DNA from: Polyporus tsugae
Taxonomy: Eukaryota; Basidiomycota; Agaricomycetes; Polyporales; Polyporaceae
Length of the DNA stretch: 64,000 nucleotides
NCBI GenBank assembly: GCA_024305745.1
Contig: JAHRBS010000002.1
Location: 2,914,001-2,978,000 of the forward strand
Reading direction: 5' to 3'
Shown here piece after piece: positions 12,701 through 25,579 of this stretch (position 1 is its first letter; the number at the start of each line of letters is the position of its first letter). The position numbers and the translations under genes were made by a program. Under the pieces are notes generated by a model, which made no database searches, was not told the origin of the DNA, and saw only the letters and a list, made by a program, of their open reading frames with translations.

Positions 12701-12780
12701 GTGTGTCAGATCCAGAAAATCGCTGGGAAAGGTGCGACACTTACAAGATGCGCCGAGGCTCAGAGCCGCGACATGCCGAG
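9767..12780. other. No confident gene
   Basis: Short open frames on both strands overlap each other, but none shows a known motif, a signal peptide or a chain of exons joined by good splice sites. The 5' region of the CCCH gene occupies the first few hundred bases. Stretches around 10.4-10.75, 11.48-11.89 and 12.03-12.24 kb are open in two frames at once, which points to chance. Confidence 0.45.
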
Positions 12781-14657
12781 TCATAAAGCGAGGCCGCTCA
12801 GCTCCGCGTTTGGCGGTGCGCCCGAAAGCATGGCGACGCTCTGATCGAGGCGCATCGCCGCGTGGGCGGGCGGCGCCAGCGCGGATTGCCTTATTGAGGA
12901 GCATACCGAGCGAGAAGTTGCCAGGAAGTCTGCGCCGGATATCTGATGGCGTTTGCGGGGCGGCAAGGAAGACATATCCTTGAGTGTCATCAAAAGAGGT
13001 CACATCATATAGCTTTTTACGCACAGTCTTGAATCACTCACTTCGAACGCTGTCTGGTCTGGGAGATCAAACGGAGTGTCAGGACATCGTGTGAGCGATC
13101 ACATCCAGGGCGGGGAAAACGTACTCTGCAGCTCCTCCCAGCTCCGAGGGTGCTTGCGTTCCATCTGCCCCAGAGCGTTCATATGCATCTCCTGTCCCCG
13201 CGCCGCTGGGGAGAATGTCTAAACATAGAGCGCTCAGATATATGACCTTGTACGTTACACAAAGACAGCATACCTGATCAACTGAGCTCAATTCGTGGTG
13301 ACCGCGGGAGACGTCGGGGACAGCCATGGCATCGCCGTGAGACCACTGCATTTCCCTCATAGTCTTCCATGCCGCGACGTTGTCCTGCAAGGCCACATGG
13401 TTGTTGGGTCTGTGTCCCGTTCTCAGTTCGTGTGGCGTACGCTGCACGATTGGAAAGAAGACCTACATCGCATTCATGACTTCGTCGTGTGATTGCGACG
13501 TGCTTGCTCTCGAGTCCGATCGTTCAAGCGTAGTTTGGATATCGTCCACAAGGGGTGGCGACTGTTTGTTGGACCCGCCTGGTGCTGTGACAAGGACGAC
13601 ATAAGATGGGAACCCCCGCCAGAGGTGAAACGACGTACAGTCCATGTAATCGGTTCGGAAGCTCTCGGCAAGTGACGCCACTGCTCGACGTCAGTGTGGT
13701 TCGTGGAGGCAGGGTGTCAGGACGACGTACTTAGTGCGTCTCGACGTTCCTCAAGCATACTCAGTTGCTGCCGCGCCTGTGCCTCGGTGTCGATACATGC
13801 GGTGTAGCGCGCAAACGACTCCTGAGTTTCTCGTTGTGCGCGCGAGAATGCCGCTCGGGCGCTCGCGAGATTGCGCCCTGAATAAACGTACATGGGCTCA
13901 GGGCGGGCAGGGTTGACACGAGATGCTGCTCACGGTTCAAGTTTACTTCATTTAGTAGGGAGTGCGATGTCCCTTGCTCCGCGCCATCGCCGGGGGTCAT
14001 GTCGTCTTCGTTAGCTTCCTCTATGAGGGAGTCAACAACATGTTGAAGGCATCTGGAAGCGGCGTACTCACGTTTCTCCGAGAACCCTATGCAGCCGGCG
14101 AGAGCGATCGAGGGCGACGAACCCACCGATATTTTCGAAGAGAACTGCTGGTCGACGCCAGCCGGCCGATTCTGGCCGAGGGCGCGGCGTAGGCGGGGAT
14201 TGTGTGGAATGCCAGAGGCTTGTCGCTCGATGAACTTGCGGAGGAAGATGAGCTCGACGTTGTCGGGCATCAAGTAGGGCGGGCCTTGAATCTCCCCCTT
14301 CTGCATGAGCACCTCGAGATGCGACATGACCTTGTCCTTAAGCTGCTGGAGCCACTCGTGGAGCTCCATATGGTCCTGGTCCGCCCGCGCGTCGTAGTCC
14401 TGCCGCCGTCGTGCCTTCCGCCAGTACGTCTTCGTGAGCTTCAACGCGCGATTGACCTCGGTGTCGAGGGAGCGGTACCAATCGCTAGCCTGGCGATTGA
14501 GGCGCACCGCGAGCACGCCGGGCTGGACGCGGAGCTGCAGGAGACAGCGCCCTTCATTATCCGGAGGGCCGAGAACACCCTTCTGGCCCTGGTTGCCCCT
14601 GGTCGCGCCGCGTGAAACGTTACCAAGCTCCGGCCAAGGGAGGTCGTCGGTTAGCAT
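12781..14657 (-). CDS. Conserved coiled-coil protein of unknown function
   Basis: I do not recognise a named family, but the protein is clearly coding. It starts MLTDDLPWPELGNVSRGA and has a long first exon with VQPGVLAVRLNRQASDWYRS, LKLTKTYWRKARRRQDYDAR, LQQLKDKVMSHLEVLMQKGE and LMPDNVELIFLRKFIERQ. Later exons carry EANEDDMTPGDGAEQGTSH, a helical segment FSRAQRETQESFARY with EAQARQQLSMLEERRDAL, then MASLAESFRTDYMD, HVALQDNVAAWKTMREMQW, QEMHMNALGQMERKHPRSW and a final exon DMSSLPPRKRHQISGADF ending ELSGLAL and a stop at 12781. Seven or so introns of 45-70 nt have normal borders and keep the frame. The Trp/Arg-rich first half looks folded; the middle should form coiled coils. The exact borders near 13.45-13.65 kb are uncertain. 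Confidence 0.7.
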
Positions 14658-17600
14658 CGCAGGGGAGACAGCGTTGAGAGCCAGAGTCGTGAGCGTAGCG
14701 GGCGTGGGGGAGGAGAGGAAGGTACAGGAAGCGGAATGGCGTGAAAGCGGAGATGAAGAAGTTGGTAGACGGAAGAGTGGGCGGTCGGTTTTGTGCTAGT
14801 TTTGAATCCTGTGGGAGCCAAGGTTGGAGCGCATCTACGGGTCCTTCGACTTCTCAGAACGAGTTGATGGTTGGCAACTAGGTGTCTACACTGCCTACTT
14901 AGATTCGGGAGGGTCGATGTAAAATGTGGCTGGTGCGATCAATCATGGAAATACCTGAAAGAGGGTTTACGGGAGAAGCTTAGCGACGTTTGTCAAAATG
15001 TCGAATAATTCGGGACCCGCGAGCATGAAATGTCGACATCCCTCCCCATCATCAGCGCCTGCCTTTTGGAGACGAAGGCGAGACGGAAGCCGATTCGCCA
15101 ACGTCTTCGTTTGGCAGATTGTTGCGAAGTGATATTGTGTCCATGCCGAATCCATCGCCTTTGCATGCAACGCCGAGCTTTTCCCTCCCTCGCCAACCAC
15201 GGTTGCATTACAGTCTGTCACAACTCGGTGTAGCATGATACGCATGCAATATACGACTCATCGGATGTTTCTTAGGCCCCCTTTATCTGAATTGAGCTCC
15301 ACTCACTGACTGTACCCTCGGCTCGCTTTGCTTGAGCCACGAGGACCGCACGCAACGGTTCAGCACCCAGCGGTCGTCGGGTGAACTGCGGCCTCGCCTG
15401 GCCTTCGGGCCCCAGACTGCAACAAATGTGTGATGTCCCATCAATGCATCATCCCATCAAGGTGACGCTAATGACACTGCCGTAAGTGCTGGGTCTCCAG
15501 ACCCCTTACGAGTAAAAGAATGGAACGATATTATATCTGTTAGGGGTTAGCGAAGTAACTAAGTGAAGGCAAACTAACCTTACGTTGAGCTCCTGGTCAT
15601 AAGCTGGAGGCCCTCAGCTTGGGAGTTGCGCTCGACCGTGTTTCAGGCCGGGGGGTTGCAATCCAATTCATGGCACCATCATCGTATCAGCTCCTCTCTC
15701 GAAAAGCATCGAGAGATCAGCGGCAATCTGTACGCAGTTTCCGACAACACAAACCTTTGATCCGCCTTGATTGACTGTCCTGCGACAGCTCCGAGGCCTT
15801 CAGTATAGGCCTTCGTCGTCGGTCCAACGGGGAGCGCCGTGTCACGGCGGGCGACTCCGCCACTGCCGGCCAGATCCAGCCTTTACTAATTTTGGACAGC
15901 CTCCCGACCACCCGCCTCGGATGCAATCTCTCACCGCCACGAGTGATCCAATGCAAACTCCTCCGAAAGCATGTAGTACTACGCACTGACAGGTACTGAA
16001 CTTTTACTCACACGATCTTTCTCGTCACCGTCGTGCAGGATTTGTTCCCATCTTGCGACCCGGGCCGCTCCTGAGTAATACGATAAGACCAAACCGTTTC
16101 GGCGCTCCGATCGACACCGGCCCAAACGACCTGTACGGGGGACTTCACGGAGCGACGGTCGCCAGTAAAGGGTTTGGTGGAAGGCAAGTATATCCCGGCG
16201 CAGAAGGGTCTGAATTCGCTTGATGTTAGAAATGCTCTGTGTACCAGGGTCGATCAAGGCCGACTGATGTGGTAACAGGGAACCCCGAATGGAGGATGAA
16301 TTCATAAAATGATGCCAGAGAGAGGAACCACGACCGGCGTGATGGACTCTAGAGAGGCACCTGGGAGCACCTGGGTGGGAAGGAAGCGGCACCGTCTAGG
16401 AACCCACTGGAACCCAAGCGGGAGTAAGCAGTATCATATTAATGATGCTGCCGTGACATTGCGAATGCGATTCTAGTGAACATGTACATATTCACAGCTT
16501 GGTTCAACACCGACTCGGCGTTTCCATTGCTTCGTACTATTCCTCGGATAGAGGGCGCTGCCACTGCGCTGGAGGTTCGTACCGAGTACTTATGACCGAT
16601 CGCTGACTGCTTCTGGGAAACCGGACACCGTGACATGCGCGATCAAGATGGATCTGATTTTCGCCCGTCTGCTGCCTTCTGCTGCTCAATACGGCCCCTT
16701 GATCTACAGTAAGCGTCTTTCAAGTTGCCAAAGGCTCTCGGGAGAAGCTGACAACGGTCTGACTTCCCCCTCGGTGTCCTTAAAAGCCGTGATCGTCAGT
16801 ATCATCATGATGACCAATCAGGTCAATGTTCTCGAGGCTGCAATCGGGGCCCTGACGCCTTCCCCGAGGGTCGTGGCTTTGATGAAACCCCACACCATGA
16901 TGATGTGCATAGGCGCCTGGAGAGAACCTCCTCTGTCGTCAAATTCCCCTGCTTAACAAGATGTTCTCTATTCGACTGCGTCCTACATAGAGAGGTCAGC
17001 AGTCATTCCAACTAACTGTGAATTCCATTGTTAAAGTAGAGCACTGCCCGCGAGAGAAGACGAGGATGCATAAGCTCTTTGATATAGCAAATCTCTCCCG
17101 GCTCGTACGAGATCTGGAGCAAAGTTGGCACTCCAAGCGAGGTGACAGAGCAAGCGGCACTACACTGCTGTGCTGCTGTATCATAGATACGGGAGAATCG
17201 GGGAGACAAGCGGGAGACACCAGGCATGGGGTAAAAGGAACAACTGAACATGTTGGAATCTAATCATCTCGAGATCAGCGGGGTGCTTGAATCATCGTCC
17301 GTGTCGCGAACCTCTCGGGATGTCTTTGTCGTCTTGGAGCAGACACATTGACAGTTCAACCGTGACGTTCTCCCGACTTGTCCGGATACGAACGCTAGCA
17401 TGGCCACTGCCGCCTAGCCTCGCTGGGAATCTAATCATATACCATTACGACGTTTAGCACGGCAAATCCGTTTGTATATGATAAGCCGTAGTATTTAAAT
17501 CCGATGGGACAATGGCAGGAGTGTCCTGGGTGGCTCCGAGTCTCATGTTGCTTGGGTATACATAACCGACAAACAAGGAAATTGTCGAGCACAGGAGGCG

Positions 17601-20600
17601 GGCCGAACTACGTCGGAGCCGCCCGGGCGTCCGCGTCACCGCGTCACCGCGTGGCGACGGTGGTTTACGCGTAACGCGTGCCACAGCACATGCAAGATGT
17701 CGCCGCATTGGGAAAGGGGAGGGATGCATTCCACGGAAAGGAAACAGAGAATCCAATGAACATACGAATAGGCTGGTGTGCCGATGCATCGTAGCGCTGA
17801 ACGCGGCCCACTGCGGCATGCCCTCGCCGATAGTCCCTCAACCTGAAGCGATCGGTACAACCTCCGACGATAGGGATTGCCAGCGCGCTGTTCGTGACAC
17901 TGGCGAGGGGTCAAGAATACCCGGCCTGACGCTCATCGGGATTGCATCCAGTGCCGGATCTGCAATATACACGTAAATATAAGTGAGTGCCGGCGAACCA
18001 TATAATAACCCTCACCACAACCTGGCAAATAAAACGTCAAAGATAGGCCACATGGAGTATAGGATCAGAGAAACCTCCGATCTAAAGGAACAACGATGCG
18101 GATAGTTCGTTTGTAATGGTGTCCGGTGTGGTTGAATAGGAAGTAATGAGACTCACTACATGGGTATGTCGACGGATTGACAGTTCCGAGCAGCGACTCC
18201 CGACATGGACCGGTGGTAAATTTAACGGGTTACAACGAAATTGGGTAAGGAGGACAGCAGCCGTGTCACTTGGGTCGCAGCAGCGGGCTGTGGGGTGAGG
18301 GATGAGTTTCAGTGGTTGAGCGCTCAGCTACGAAATACCTGAAACGGGCTCCTGTCAGTCACAACGGCATAGGAGTGCATCGCAACGCCCACAATGATAT
18401 GTCACGGCTATTCGCCTAAAGACCGACGATCTCGAGCTCAACGCGATCCCAAGTATCGGGCACGACCACACCTTGTTCCCAAGCTAGACGACGAGGGTCC
18501 TAACATCAGAAGCAAACCGCGATGATGGCGTCACTTTGCAGAGGCGGCGCCGGCCATATGCCACGAGTGGAAGGTCTTCAAGGGCCTATAGGAATGGCGC
18601 TGCATCGAGTTCGGTTCCACCTACGAGGCAATGACCCCAACCACCGAACCTCACTTCTCGGAGTCGAGTTGCCAAGACAGAGGGAAATGCTAAGAGACAC
18701 ACCTGATGCGTATCAACTCCAGGCCATGTCGTGCACCCTCTGCCGAGCGTGGCCGCACAAAGGACCGCTCAAGAACCTCGTGCAAGAGGCCACTCCAGAT
18801 CTCGACTTTGTTGATGAGCCAGATGTCAAGGGAAGTTGCTCCGCGACCTTGGTGGCAAGAAGTATGCAGTGACACGGGGGTCCGCAAAGGAGGAAGATGC
18901 ATTCGACGACCAACGATCGATGTTGGAGGACAGCAGGATGATCTGGATAGAGATGAGGTTTGTTAGTGGGTGGATAGGCTAAGCCTGGCGCGCGTATCCG
19001 CTGGCGGGATGCCGTACAGCTTCTCAGCTTCCGGATGGTCTGAAAGTCGCACGGAGAGACACCGCACCCTCAGGGATCATCCACGGAGAGCCCAAACTCG
19101 AGCCCGTATGAGACCGGAAAATAAATGAGGAAAGTTCGTGGATTAACCTGGCCGCCTGGTGCTCGAGGAGCTCGGCACGAAAGGCACGGCATGAGTATAC
19201 AAGGTTCCACTTCAGTGCGATAGACTGCGTTGGGGAACGTGCGATGGGCATATGACCACCACCGCTGATGAACAGAAGATAAGACTCTGGCGTTCATGAC
19301 ATGCCCCTGCTCTCCGCTGCCCTAATTGCCAGCGAGCGAACTTTGAATGACAATGGCTGCGGATCTGGCGGCTGTCAGTCCTCACTTCAACATCCATCTC
19401 TACACCCCATAAGGGCCATAACAAAAGGCATTTCGATGCCTACACTCTGGATGTGGATGGAGGTCCGTCTCTGGGCGGAGGATTACTACAGCCTCAGGGG
19501 CATAGGTCCACAGAAGCACGATTGAGCTGCTACTCGCGCACCCTCTTGGGCTGCCTTTTCGACCGCCCAGCGACGTACAGGCAGGCAGTCAGTTCACTGG
19601 CAACCGTACCCACCCCACCCAACCCCAGGTCGGCCTCGCCATCGGCCACGACGCAATGGAAGTGAACGGCGGCGTCCACGCGTGCTTCTTGCTTCCTTGC
19701 CACGCTAGATGAAGGGCGGTGTGATCGCAGAGCGACACAATGTGCGAGTTGCCTCGGAATAGGCTACGTCTGCACCAGATTGGGCCGCGCGAAGCCGCGA
19801 TGGGCACACACCACGACAGGCCGACTGCGACAGCCCGCCAGATCCGAATCTCTCCGTCTCCAGCACCCCCTGGTCGTCGGGTGCCTAATCAGGGGCGCGC
19901 GTCGACCGCGTCGTCGGGGCGGCAGCCGCGAGCCGTCAACGCGTCACGTTTGTCATGGGTCTCTCCAGACTTCCTGTCTGAGTGTCTCCTCCCTCCCTGG
20001 GTGCGGTACAGAGCACAGGTTCGGAGGGAGGCTGATCTCGGTCGTCATAGAGGTCGCGACGTCTGTTGCCGGGCCGGGGAACAAGCATCACGTCGTCTAG
20101 CAGGCACCACAGCCACAGCTGGCATTTAACGCCGATGATGCAGGGTATTCGCGGCCAGCTATTCGTGGGCCTCACAGCAGGGACCAGGCTGCCCCTGCCA
20201 GCGGTGTCGCAGCGATGGCGCGTCGCACAGACGGCCGTTCGCCAACCAGCCCAGTGTTTCGGAGCGCGTGACATGCCGTCCCAGGATCGCCGCCCTTCGC
20301 CCGCTCCAACGGCGGGTTCGCGTTACAGACGTCGGGTGCCATCGCGATGTCCAACTTGCAGTGCGACTAGAAGCTCAAACGATGTTGTACCTGTCAAAGT
20401 GGGTACGTGAGCCTGGCCCATCGCCAAATAATGCCCACCGTCGACGGCAGACGCAACGCCGTTCTGAACACACTCACCGTGATCCCGGCAGCTTCTCCCG
20501 CACTTCCTGTGCGGAGCCGACTGGTTCACAGAGCACGCACGAGCACGCTACTGGCCATATCACAAGCGGGACGACCGGCATGAAGATAGCCATTCCACCT

Positions 20601-21191
20601 ATTGATAGATACCATATTACATGAACTCCCGGAGCACCGTGACGATTAACGCCGAAATGGCCATTGGGATCGCTCCGACATCGCATTCTCCACAGTCGGC
20701 TTCTGGAGATAAAGGGAGGCGTTGGTAAGTGACGGACCATGGCAAATGATGGGGCACTCATCGCACTACGCCGGCACCGAGACTCTGTGGTGGATATCGA
20801 TCACAAGACGTGAGCCGAGGGCGAAGGTTTCGGCGGACGAGAGGGGGATAGCTCAGTCCGAGGCTATGCCCCAGACAGCCAGCCAGGGCACAAAGATGTT
20901 TCGTGAGAGAAACCACATCATAGCTTCCGGCATTCAGAACGAGGCCACATTCGTCAGCCGTAAGTGAGCCGCGTTCTGGCCGTGGTCAGGAAGCTGGAGG
21001 TAATTGCACGCCGGCGACGAAGTCTCGTGGCGTGTGCAGAGTCCGCATGCCCCTGCAACCCGAGCCGTTGTTCGCGAAGAAGGAGAAAGAAAGAAGTTGA
21101 GGTATTCCTCGCGAGAGACACGTATTTGATGAAGCACAGTGGCTTCTAGACACTAACCTTCCGAATTTGATATTCCGAACACGACCGGACA
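14658..21191. other. 6.5-kb stretch without a confident gene
   Basis: The largest gene-poor stretch. Candidate frames at 15.98-16.39 (minus), 18.52-18.87 (plus), 19.59-19.81 (minus) and 19.74-20.41 kb (both strands) show no family motif and cannot be extended by clean splicing. Local GC content rises around 19.6-20.5 kb, where frames are open on both strands, a typical GC artefact. A plus-strand fragment near 18.43-18.48 kb (LELNAIPSIGHDHTLFP) could be a remnant of a protein-coding gene, but nothing adjoining supports it. Confidence 0.45.
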
Positions 21192-22524
21192 CTACAGGCT
21201 GAACACGGCTCGCGGTCTCAGGCCTATGACCCCTCCACCTTTCCCATCCCACCCAGGAATGGGCGCCCTGCACACCGGACATCTGTGCGGGACCCTGCAT
21301 CAGCAAAATCTGGCAGCGGCACATACATGGGAGCGTACCTGGCAGTCATCCGCTCTCCCGCCGGAAGCGTGTAAGCCCCCCGCTGGATGGTGGTCTTCAC
21401 CGCCGTGAAAAGGCACTCGCCACAAAGGACGTGCCCGCAAGGCGTAATCGTGGCGTACGACGGCGGCGAGAAACAGATGGGGCACGTATAGGCGGCAAGA
21501 GGCTCTACTTCGTCGATCGGCACCGTGTCGACGGGGCGCTGGGGCTGGGCTTCTGCCCTCGGCGTCGTTTCGGCGTCGTTGGGCTTTGTGTGCATGGAAT
21601 ATGGCAGGGGACCGTGGTCCGTGGTCGGAGAAAGGGTCATAGTGCAAGCGGACGTGCCGGGAATCGACGAGAATGTAAAATCTTCAAGGAATGGTACATC
21701 ACTGGCCACTGCGCCGCGAGTGCTGGGCGGAACATTCACAGACGGAGGCATGTTCGCTGAGGCTTCGTGAGCGCGCGAGGTGGAAGAATGCTCGCTCATC
21801 ATCCGTTCGAATGCAGCCGCAGGGTCGTCCGCAATTGCGTGAGACAAATTTGCGTTGTGGGGCTCTCGCGCAGCGGGTGCTTCGGCGACGCTCGGGTCTT
21901 GTGAAATGAAGGCGGTCATTCCTGAGCTACCCACCGAGGCCGCGGCTTCTGATGAGACGTGTGTCGAGGACGAACCTTCGTTTGTTCCGACAGCATCGTC
22001 AGGTGGCACATCTGCAACCGAACCCAGCGCTTTCAGAGCAGGCCAGACGGGTAATGTACTCGGTGCGTACCTATTTCCTCTATCTCCCTCCGCTTTCCCT
22101 TACGCTTCCCGATCTTACTACTGCCAGCGCCGGGGGAGGGAGACCGCCTTCGTTTCTTCCCGGCACTGGAGCCACTCCCTCCACCTGCTTCCCCGGCAGA
22201 AAGTTTACTTACTGCCTCATTGTTTGTGCCGCTCGATTCTACGACATCTAGTGGCTCTTCTGGCCTGGGAGAGATGCGTCCCGAACAGTTGGCTTGGTGG
22301 TCTGCAAGTTGTTCAGGACTACCAGGATCTTCCGGGTATAGAAGTTGAGAATTTTCAGACCAAGAGCGCGAGCGAGATGACGATACAGTGGAGGAACGAG
22401 TTGAAGACCTCCCTTGCTGTCTGCGGGGACGTAGAGACCTGTTCGAGATTGTCGTGGGGGTTGGTAGAGGTGCGAGTGGAGACGAGGGTGTGAGGTCGAT
22501 CTTGGACTCTTCGTCGTCAGGCAT
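21192..22524 (-). CDS. RING-finger protein, putative E3 ubiquitin ligase (SLX8/RNF4-like layout)
   Basis: Likely ubiquitin ligase with a C-terminal C3HC4 RING and a long disordered N-terminal half. Exon 1 starts at MPDDEESKIDLTPSSP and is Ser/Arg/Pro-rich, with a basic stretch GKKRRRSPSPGAG and KIGKRKGKRREIEEI that looks like a nuclear localisation signal. A short intron joins it to DVPPDDAVGTNEGSSS in exon 2, which ends in the RING: CPICFSPPSYATITPCGH, then CGECLFTAVKTTI. A last intron splits the RING; splicing gives TARCPVCRAPIPGW, supplying the final Cys pair, then a stop at 21192. The layout (disordered basic N-terminus, terminal RING) resembles Slx8/RNF4-type SUMO-targeted ligases, which act on nuclear SUMO conjugates. 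That parallel is inference; SUMO-interaction motifs are not obvious. Confidence 0.8.
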
Positions 22525-23812
22525 CTGGCCTCGCCGCAATACCGAGGTGTTCTATAGGTGTTCTGTAGGTGTTCCACGAGGTGGTCAACTGGTAAATTGG
22601 AGGAATAAATCCAAGAGGTGGTGGTAGGGGCGAGAGGGGGTAATCCGGTGGCACAAGCAGCACGTGGCATCAAGAACTTCCCGCGCCTATAAACTTTTAG
22701 GCCGTATGCTTTGATATATATTGTCTGGCACTCTCCCTCCCCCAAGGGCCCCAAGGTCCTACGGATAAGCTCTTCGTACGACGGAGGAATATGTTATGCA
22801 TCTGAAGGTATTGATTGTAGCTCATTCTAAGCCTGCTCTTAACTATGGGTTAGTAATTCCGAGTATTGATGGCTAGCTATAAAGCGCTCGTCTTTGCCCT
22901 TGAACATGGTAGCAACTTGAACAGGTACCGGTGGCAAATGTAACACGTTATATTCAGCATCCACGGCTCGAGCGTCCGTCTGGCTGCACTTCAGTGCACG
23001 CTCAGCCACGCTGTGAAGGGAGGTTTCAAGCTTTCAGTATCGTGGCCTGCTGTCTCTGATCGATGCGTTCGTCAATCTGGGGGGAAACTGGTCTAGATGA
23101 TCCATACATAGGGCTTGTGCATGGAGGAATGTACTAAAGATCCAGCTACAATGTGTAACCGCAGAACTTTGACGTCGCCTTCATCACTCACATTTGCCGG
23201 CTTGGCCCGTCAGCTCCGAATTCTCGCTGGGTACACCCCCCGAAAATTGTGATTTACAAGACTAATTTTATGTACGGTTTGTCAGATAATCCCATTGCGT
23301 AACCGAATTCCTCCTAGTTCTCCACGATACCCCTTCAGCCAAGGGATCAGGTGGGCATTGGCCGCCACAGCAAGTATACTGTCTACCCCAACCTCGGCCA
23401 CTCGGCGGGTGTGGCGGAACCTGATTGCGCTTCCTATGCAGAGATTCTCCTCCTGTCTCCCCAAACATTACACGTATGCATGGCCTAGATTGCCTCGTAC
23501 ACCCGCTGCTATATAGCATTTCACCGGGTGGAAGGGAAAGAAGGGGGAAGAACTGCCGGCCGGACCTTTACCGTTGCGCACCACCACAAGGTAGATCTGG
23601 GTGAGCGGTAGAACACCGGGAGCAATTTCCTGCGCGCCGCCGTCCATCCGTGTTCCACGAAGCCCGAGAACCAGACACGGGATGCATGAAGGGAAGGGGT
23701 TGCATCATCCGCTGCACGGCTTGTCTGCACAACCTTCCGACGTTCAGCCGCGCAGAGGGTCCAGGCGGGCACGACCCCTTCATCCGAACATATTCCTGAG
23801 TTCATATATACG
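22525..23812. other. Intergenic region, nothing recognised
   Basis: Divergent intergenic space between the minus-strand RING gene and the plus-strand esterase. It should hold both promoters. No open frame here shows coding features. Confidence 0.5.
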
Positions 23813-23820
23813 TCGACGAA
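23813..23820 (+). promoter_or_regulatory. TATA-like box of the CE16 esterase
   Basis: CATATATA about 70 bp upstream of the ATG at 23890, at a typical distance for a fungal core promoter. Confidence 0.4.
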
Positions 23821-23889
23821 TGGCCGCGATGGACTGCGTACCGCCTTTCGGGGATCTTGCAACTGGGTTCGGACTTGGCTACAGCGACC

Positions 23890-25579
23890 ATGTTCTCAAA
23901 AGTCGGCCTCGCGGCGTTGGCGTCGGTTGTGTTCGTGCGCTGCGTCGCAGCTCAGCAGCCGGTTTGGGCTCAGTGCAAGCGGTTTAACTGTTCAACGCGT
24001 GTTCAGCAAAGCTCACTGTTTGTATAGGCGGTGGGATGGGTTGGACTGGAGAGACTACTTGTGTGAATGGGTACGCACCGTTCGGAAATTAGCATAGGCC
24101 GCACTAACAGCGCCATTTACTCTCATATCGACGAACAGAGCAGTATGCACTGAGCAAAATGACTGTGAGTACGACGCAAGAAGATACTAGCTATACTAAC
24201 CAGCCCTGGCTCGCTTGTCTGCGAATAGACTATAGCCAGTGCCTCCCCGGTACTGCGACGAGTGCACCGGCGTCAGCGACCACCTCGACCACGACTGCGC
24301 CAACCAGCGTGCCGAGTGGTGTCAAGAACGCAAACTTCTGGTTCAGCTTGTGAGCAATCACATCACCCACGTTTATGAGATGAATAGACACTCACCACCA
24401 GCTGGACCACAGCGGAGACTCCTACACCCAGACCGGCTTCACCACCACCGACGACATCCCCACCCCAGGCAACCCACTCGGCAACCCGCCCTACCCAGGG
24501 TACACCGCCGTCGGGGGCACGAACTGGATCGACGTCGACACGACGGTGTACAACAAGTCCCTAGTCCTGACGTACAACTATGCATACGGCGGCGCGACGA
24601 TCAACGCGTCGCTCGTCACGCCGTACGAGCCAACGGTGCTCTCGCTGATCGACCAGGTGAACCAGTTCCTCGGCCAGGCGGCGAGCAAGCCCGCGACGGC
24701 GCCGTGGACGAGCGAGAACGCGCTGTTCTCGGTGTGGATCGGGATCAACGACATCGGGAATAGCTATTACCAGAGCGGAGATCGCGATTCGTGAGTGACT
24801 TTGCATGCCGAGAGGGTGCGGGGGGAAAGAGGAAGAGGAGCTGACCTTATGGGACAGGTTCTCGGATGTGCTTTTGGACTCGTACTTTGGCCAGGTTCAA
24901 CAGCTTGTAAGTTCTCTTGCGTCGTCTGCCTTATGGAAGCTGATGAGATGTCTGTCTGCATGCAGTAGTACGCATACGTACTGGCGAACGTTTTGTGATA
25001 CTTGATTGATCTTGCCCTCGCAGTGATGTCGGCGCGAGGAACTTCCTCTTCATCAACGTTCCGCCTGTCGACAGGTCCCCGTTGGTCAGCCTTCCATTGT
25101 CACGAGCCATCTTCAAGTACACCGAGATGCTCACTATTCTGCTCCCTTTCATAGATGTTGGCACAGAGCGCTGACGCACAGGCCCTTGAAAAGACCGTTA
25201 TCGCAGGGTTCAACTCGAAGCTCGCCGCGAGAGCACAGTCCTTCGCTGCCACGAATGCAGGAGTAAGCACCGTTGAGCGGATAGGTAGAGAGCCGGACTC
25301 ACCCTTTTATGCAGGTGAAGACCTGGCTTTGGGATTCGAATGCAGCGTTCACCAAGGTCTTGGACGACCCTACGGCCTACGGGTTCGTGGATGCCACTTC
25401 GTACGGTAACACGAACGACTTCTGGGGGAACAACTACCACTCGTCGAGTGCGTCTATGTTTATTGATGCCTATATCTACACGTCAGTTGTCTGTTTTCTT
25501 ACTTACCTTCGATGCAGGTGCGGCCCAGACGATTTGGGGCCAGGGGGTGGCTGGGGTGTTGAACGACACTATCTGGTGA
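23890..25579 (+). CDS. Secreted CE16 acetylesterase with N-terminal CBM1
   Basis: Extracellular carbohydrate esterase of family 16, an SGNH/GDSL-type exo-acetylesterase that removes acetyl groups from hemicellulose oligosaccharides. A signal peptide (MFSKVGLAALASVVFVRCVA) is followed by a cellulose-binding CBM1 with VWAQCGGMGWTGETTC, VCTEQNDYYSQCLPG, then a Ser/Thr/Pro linker (TATSAPASATTSTTT). The catalytic domain begins FWFSFGDSYTQTGF with the nucleophile Ser in GDSY, then YAYGGATINASLV (block II Gly), FSVWIGINDIGNSY (block III GIND), ARNFLFINVPPVDRSP, and the C-terminal WGNNYH region that should supply His. It ends TIWGQGVAGVLNDTIW. There are about nine introns. Intron 1 has a GC donor, and a 2-nt exon is needed between two introns at 24907-25023. 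Both CBM1 and catalytic motifs appear intact, so the enzyme is probably active on plant cell walls. Confidence 0.92.
24966..24967 (+). other. 2-nt micro-exon (TA) in the CE16 gene
   Basis: Exon ...CAA CAG CTT is followed by a 59-nt intron (24907-24965, GTAAG...GCAG), then TA, then a 56-nt intron (24968-25023, GTACG...CGCAG), then T GAT GTC. Splicing both gives Gln-Leu-Tyr-Asp-Val-Gly, as expected for the family. Removing the whole segment as one intron shifts the frame straight into TGA. Confidence 0.7.

Noticed and set aside
18430..18870. Possible cytochrome P450 remnant (LNAIPSIGHDHTLFP)
   Set aside because: The resemblance to a P450 N-terminal motif is weak, a stop follows at once, and no haem-binding FxxGxxxC motif occurs nearby.
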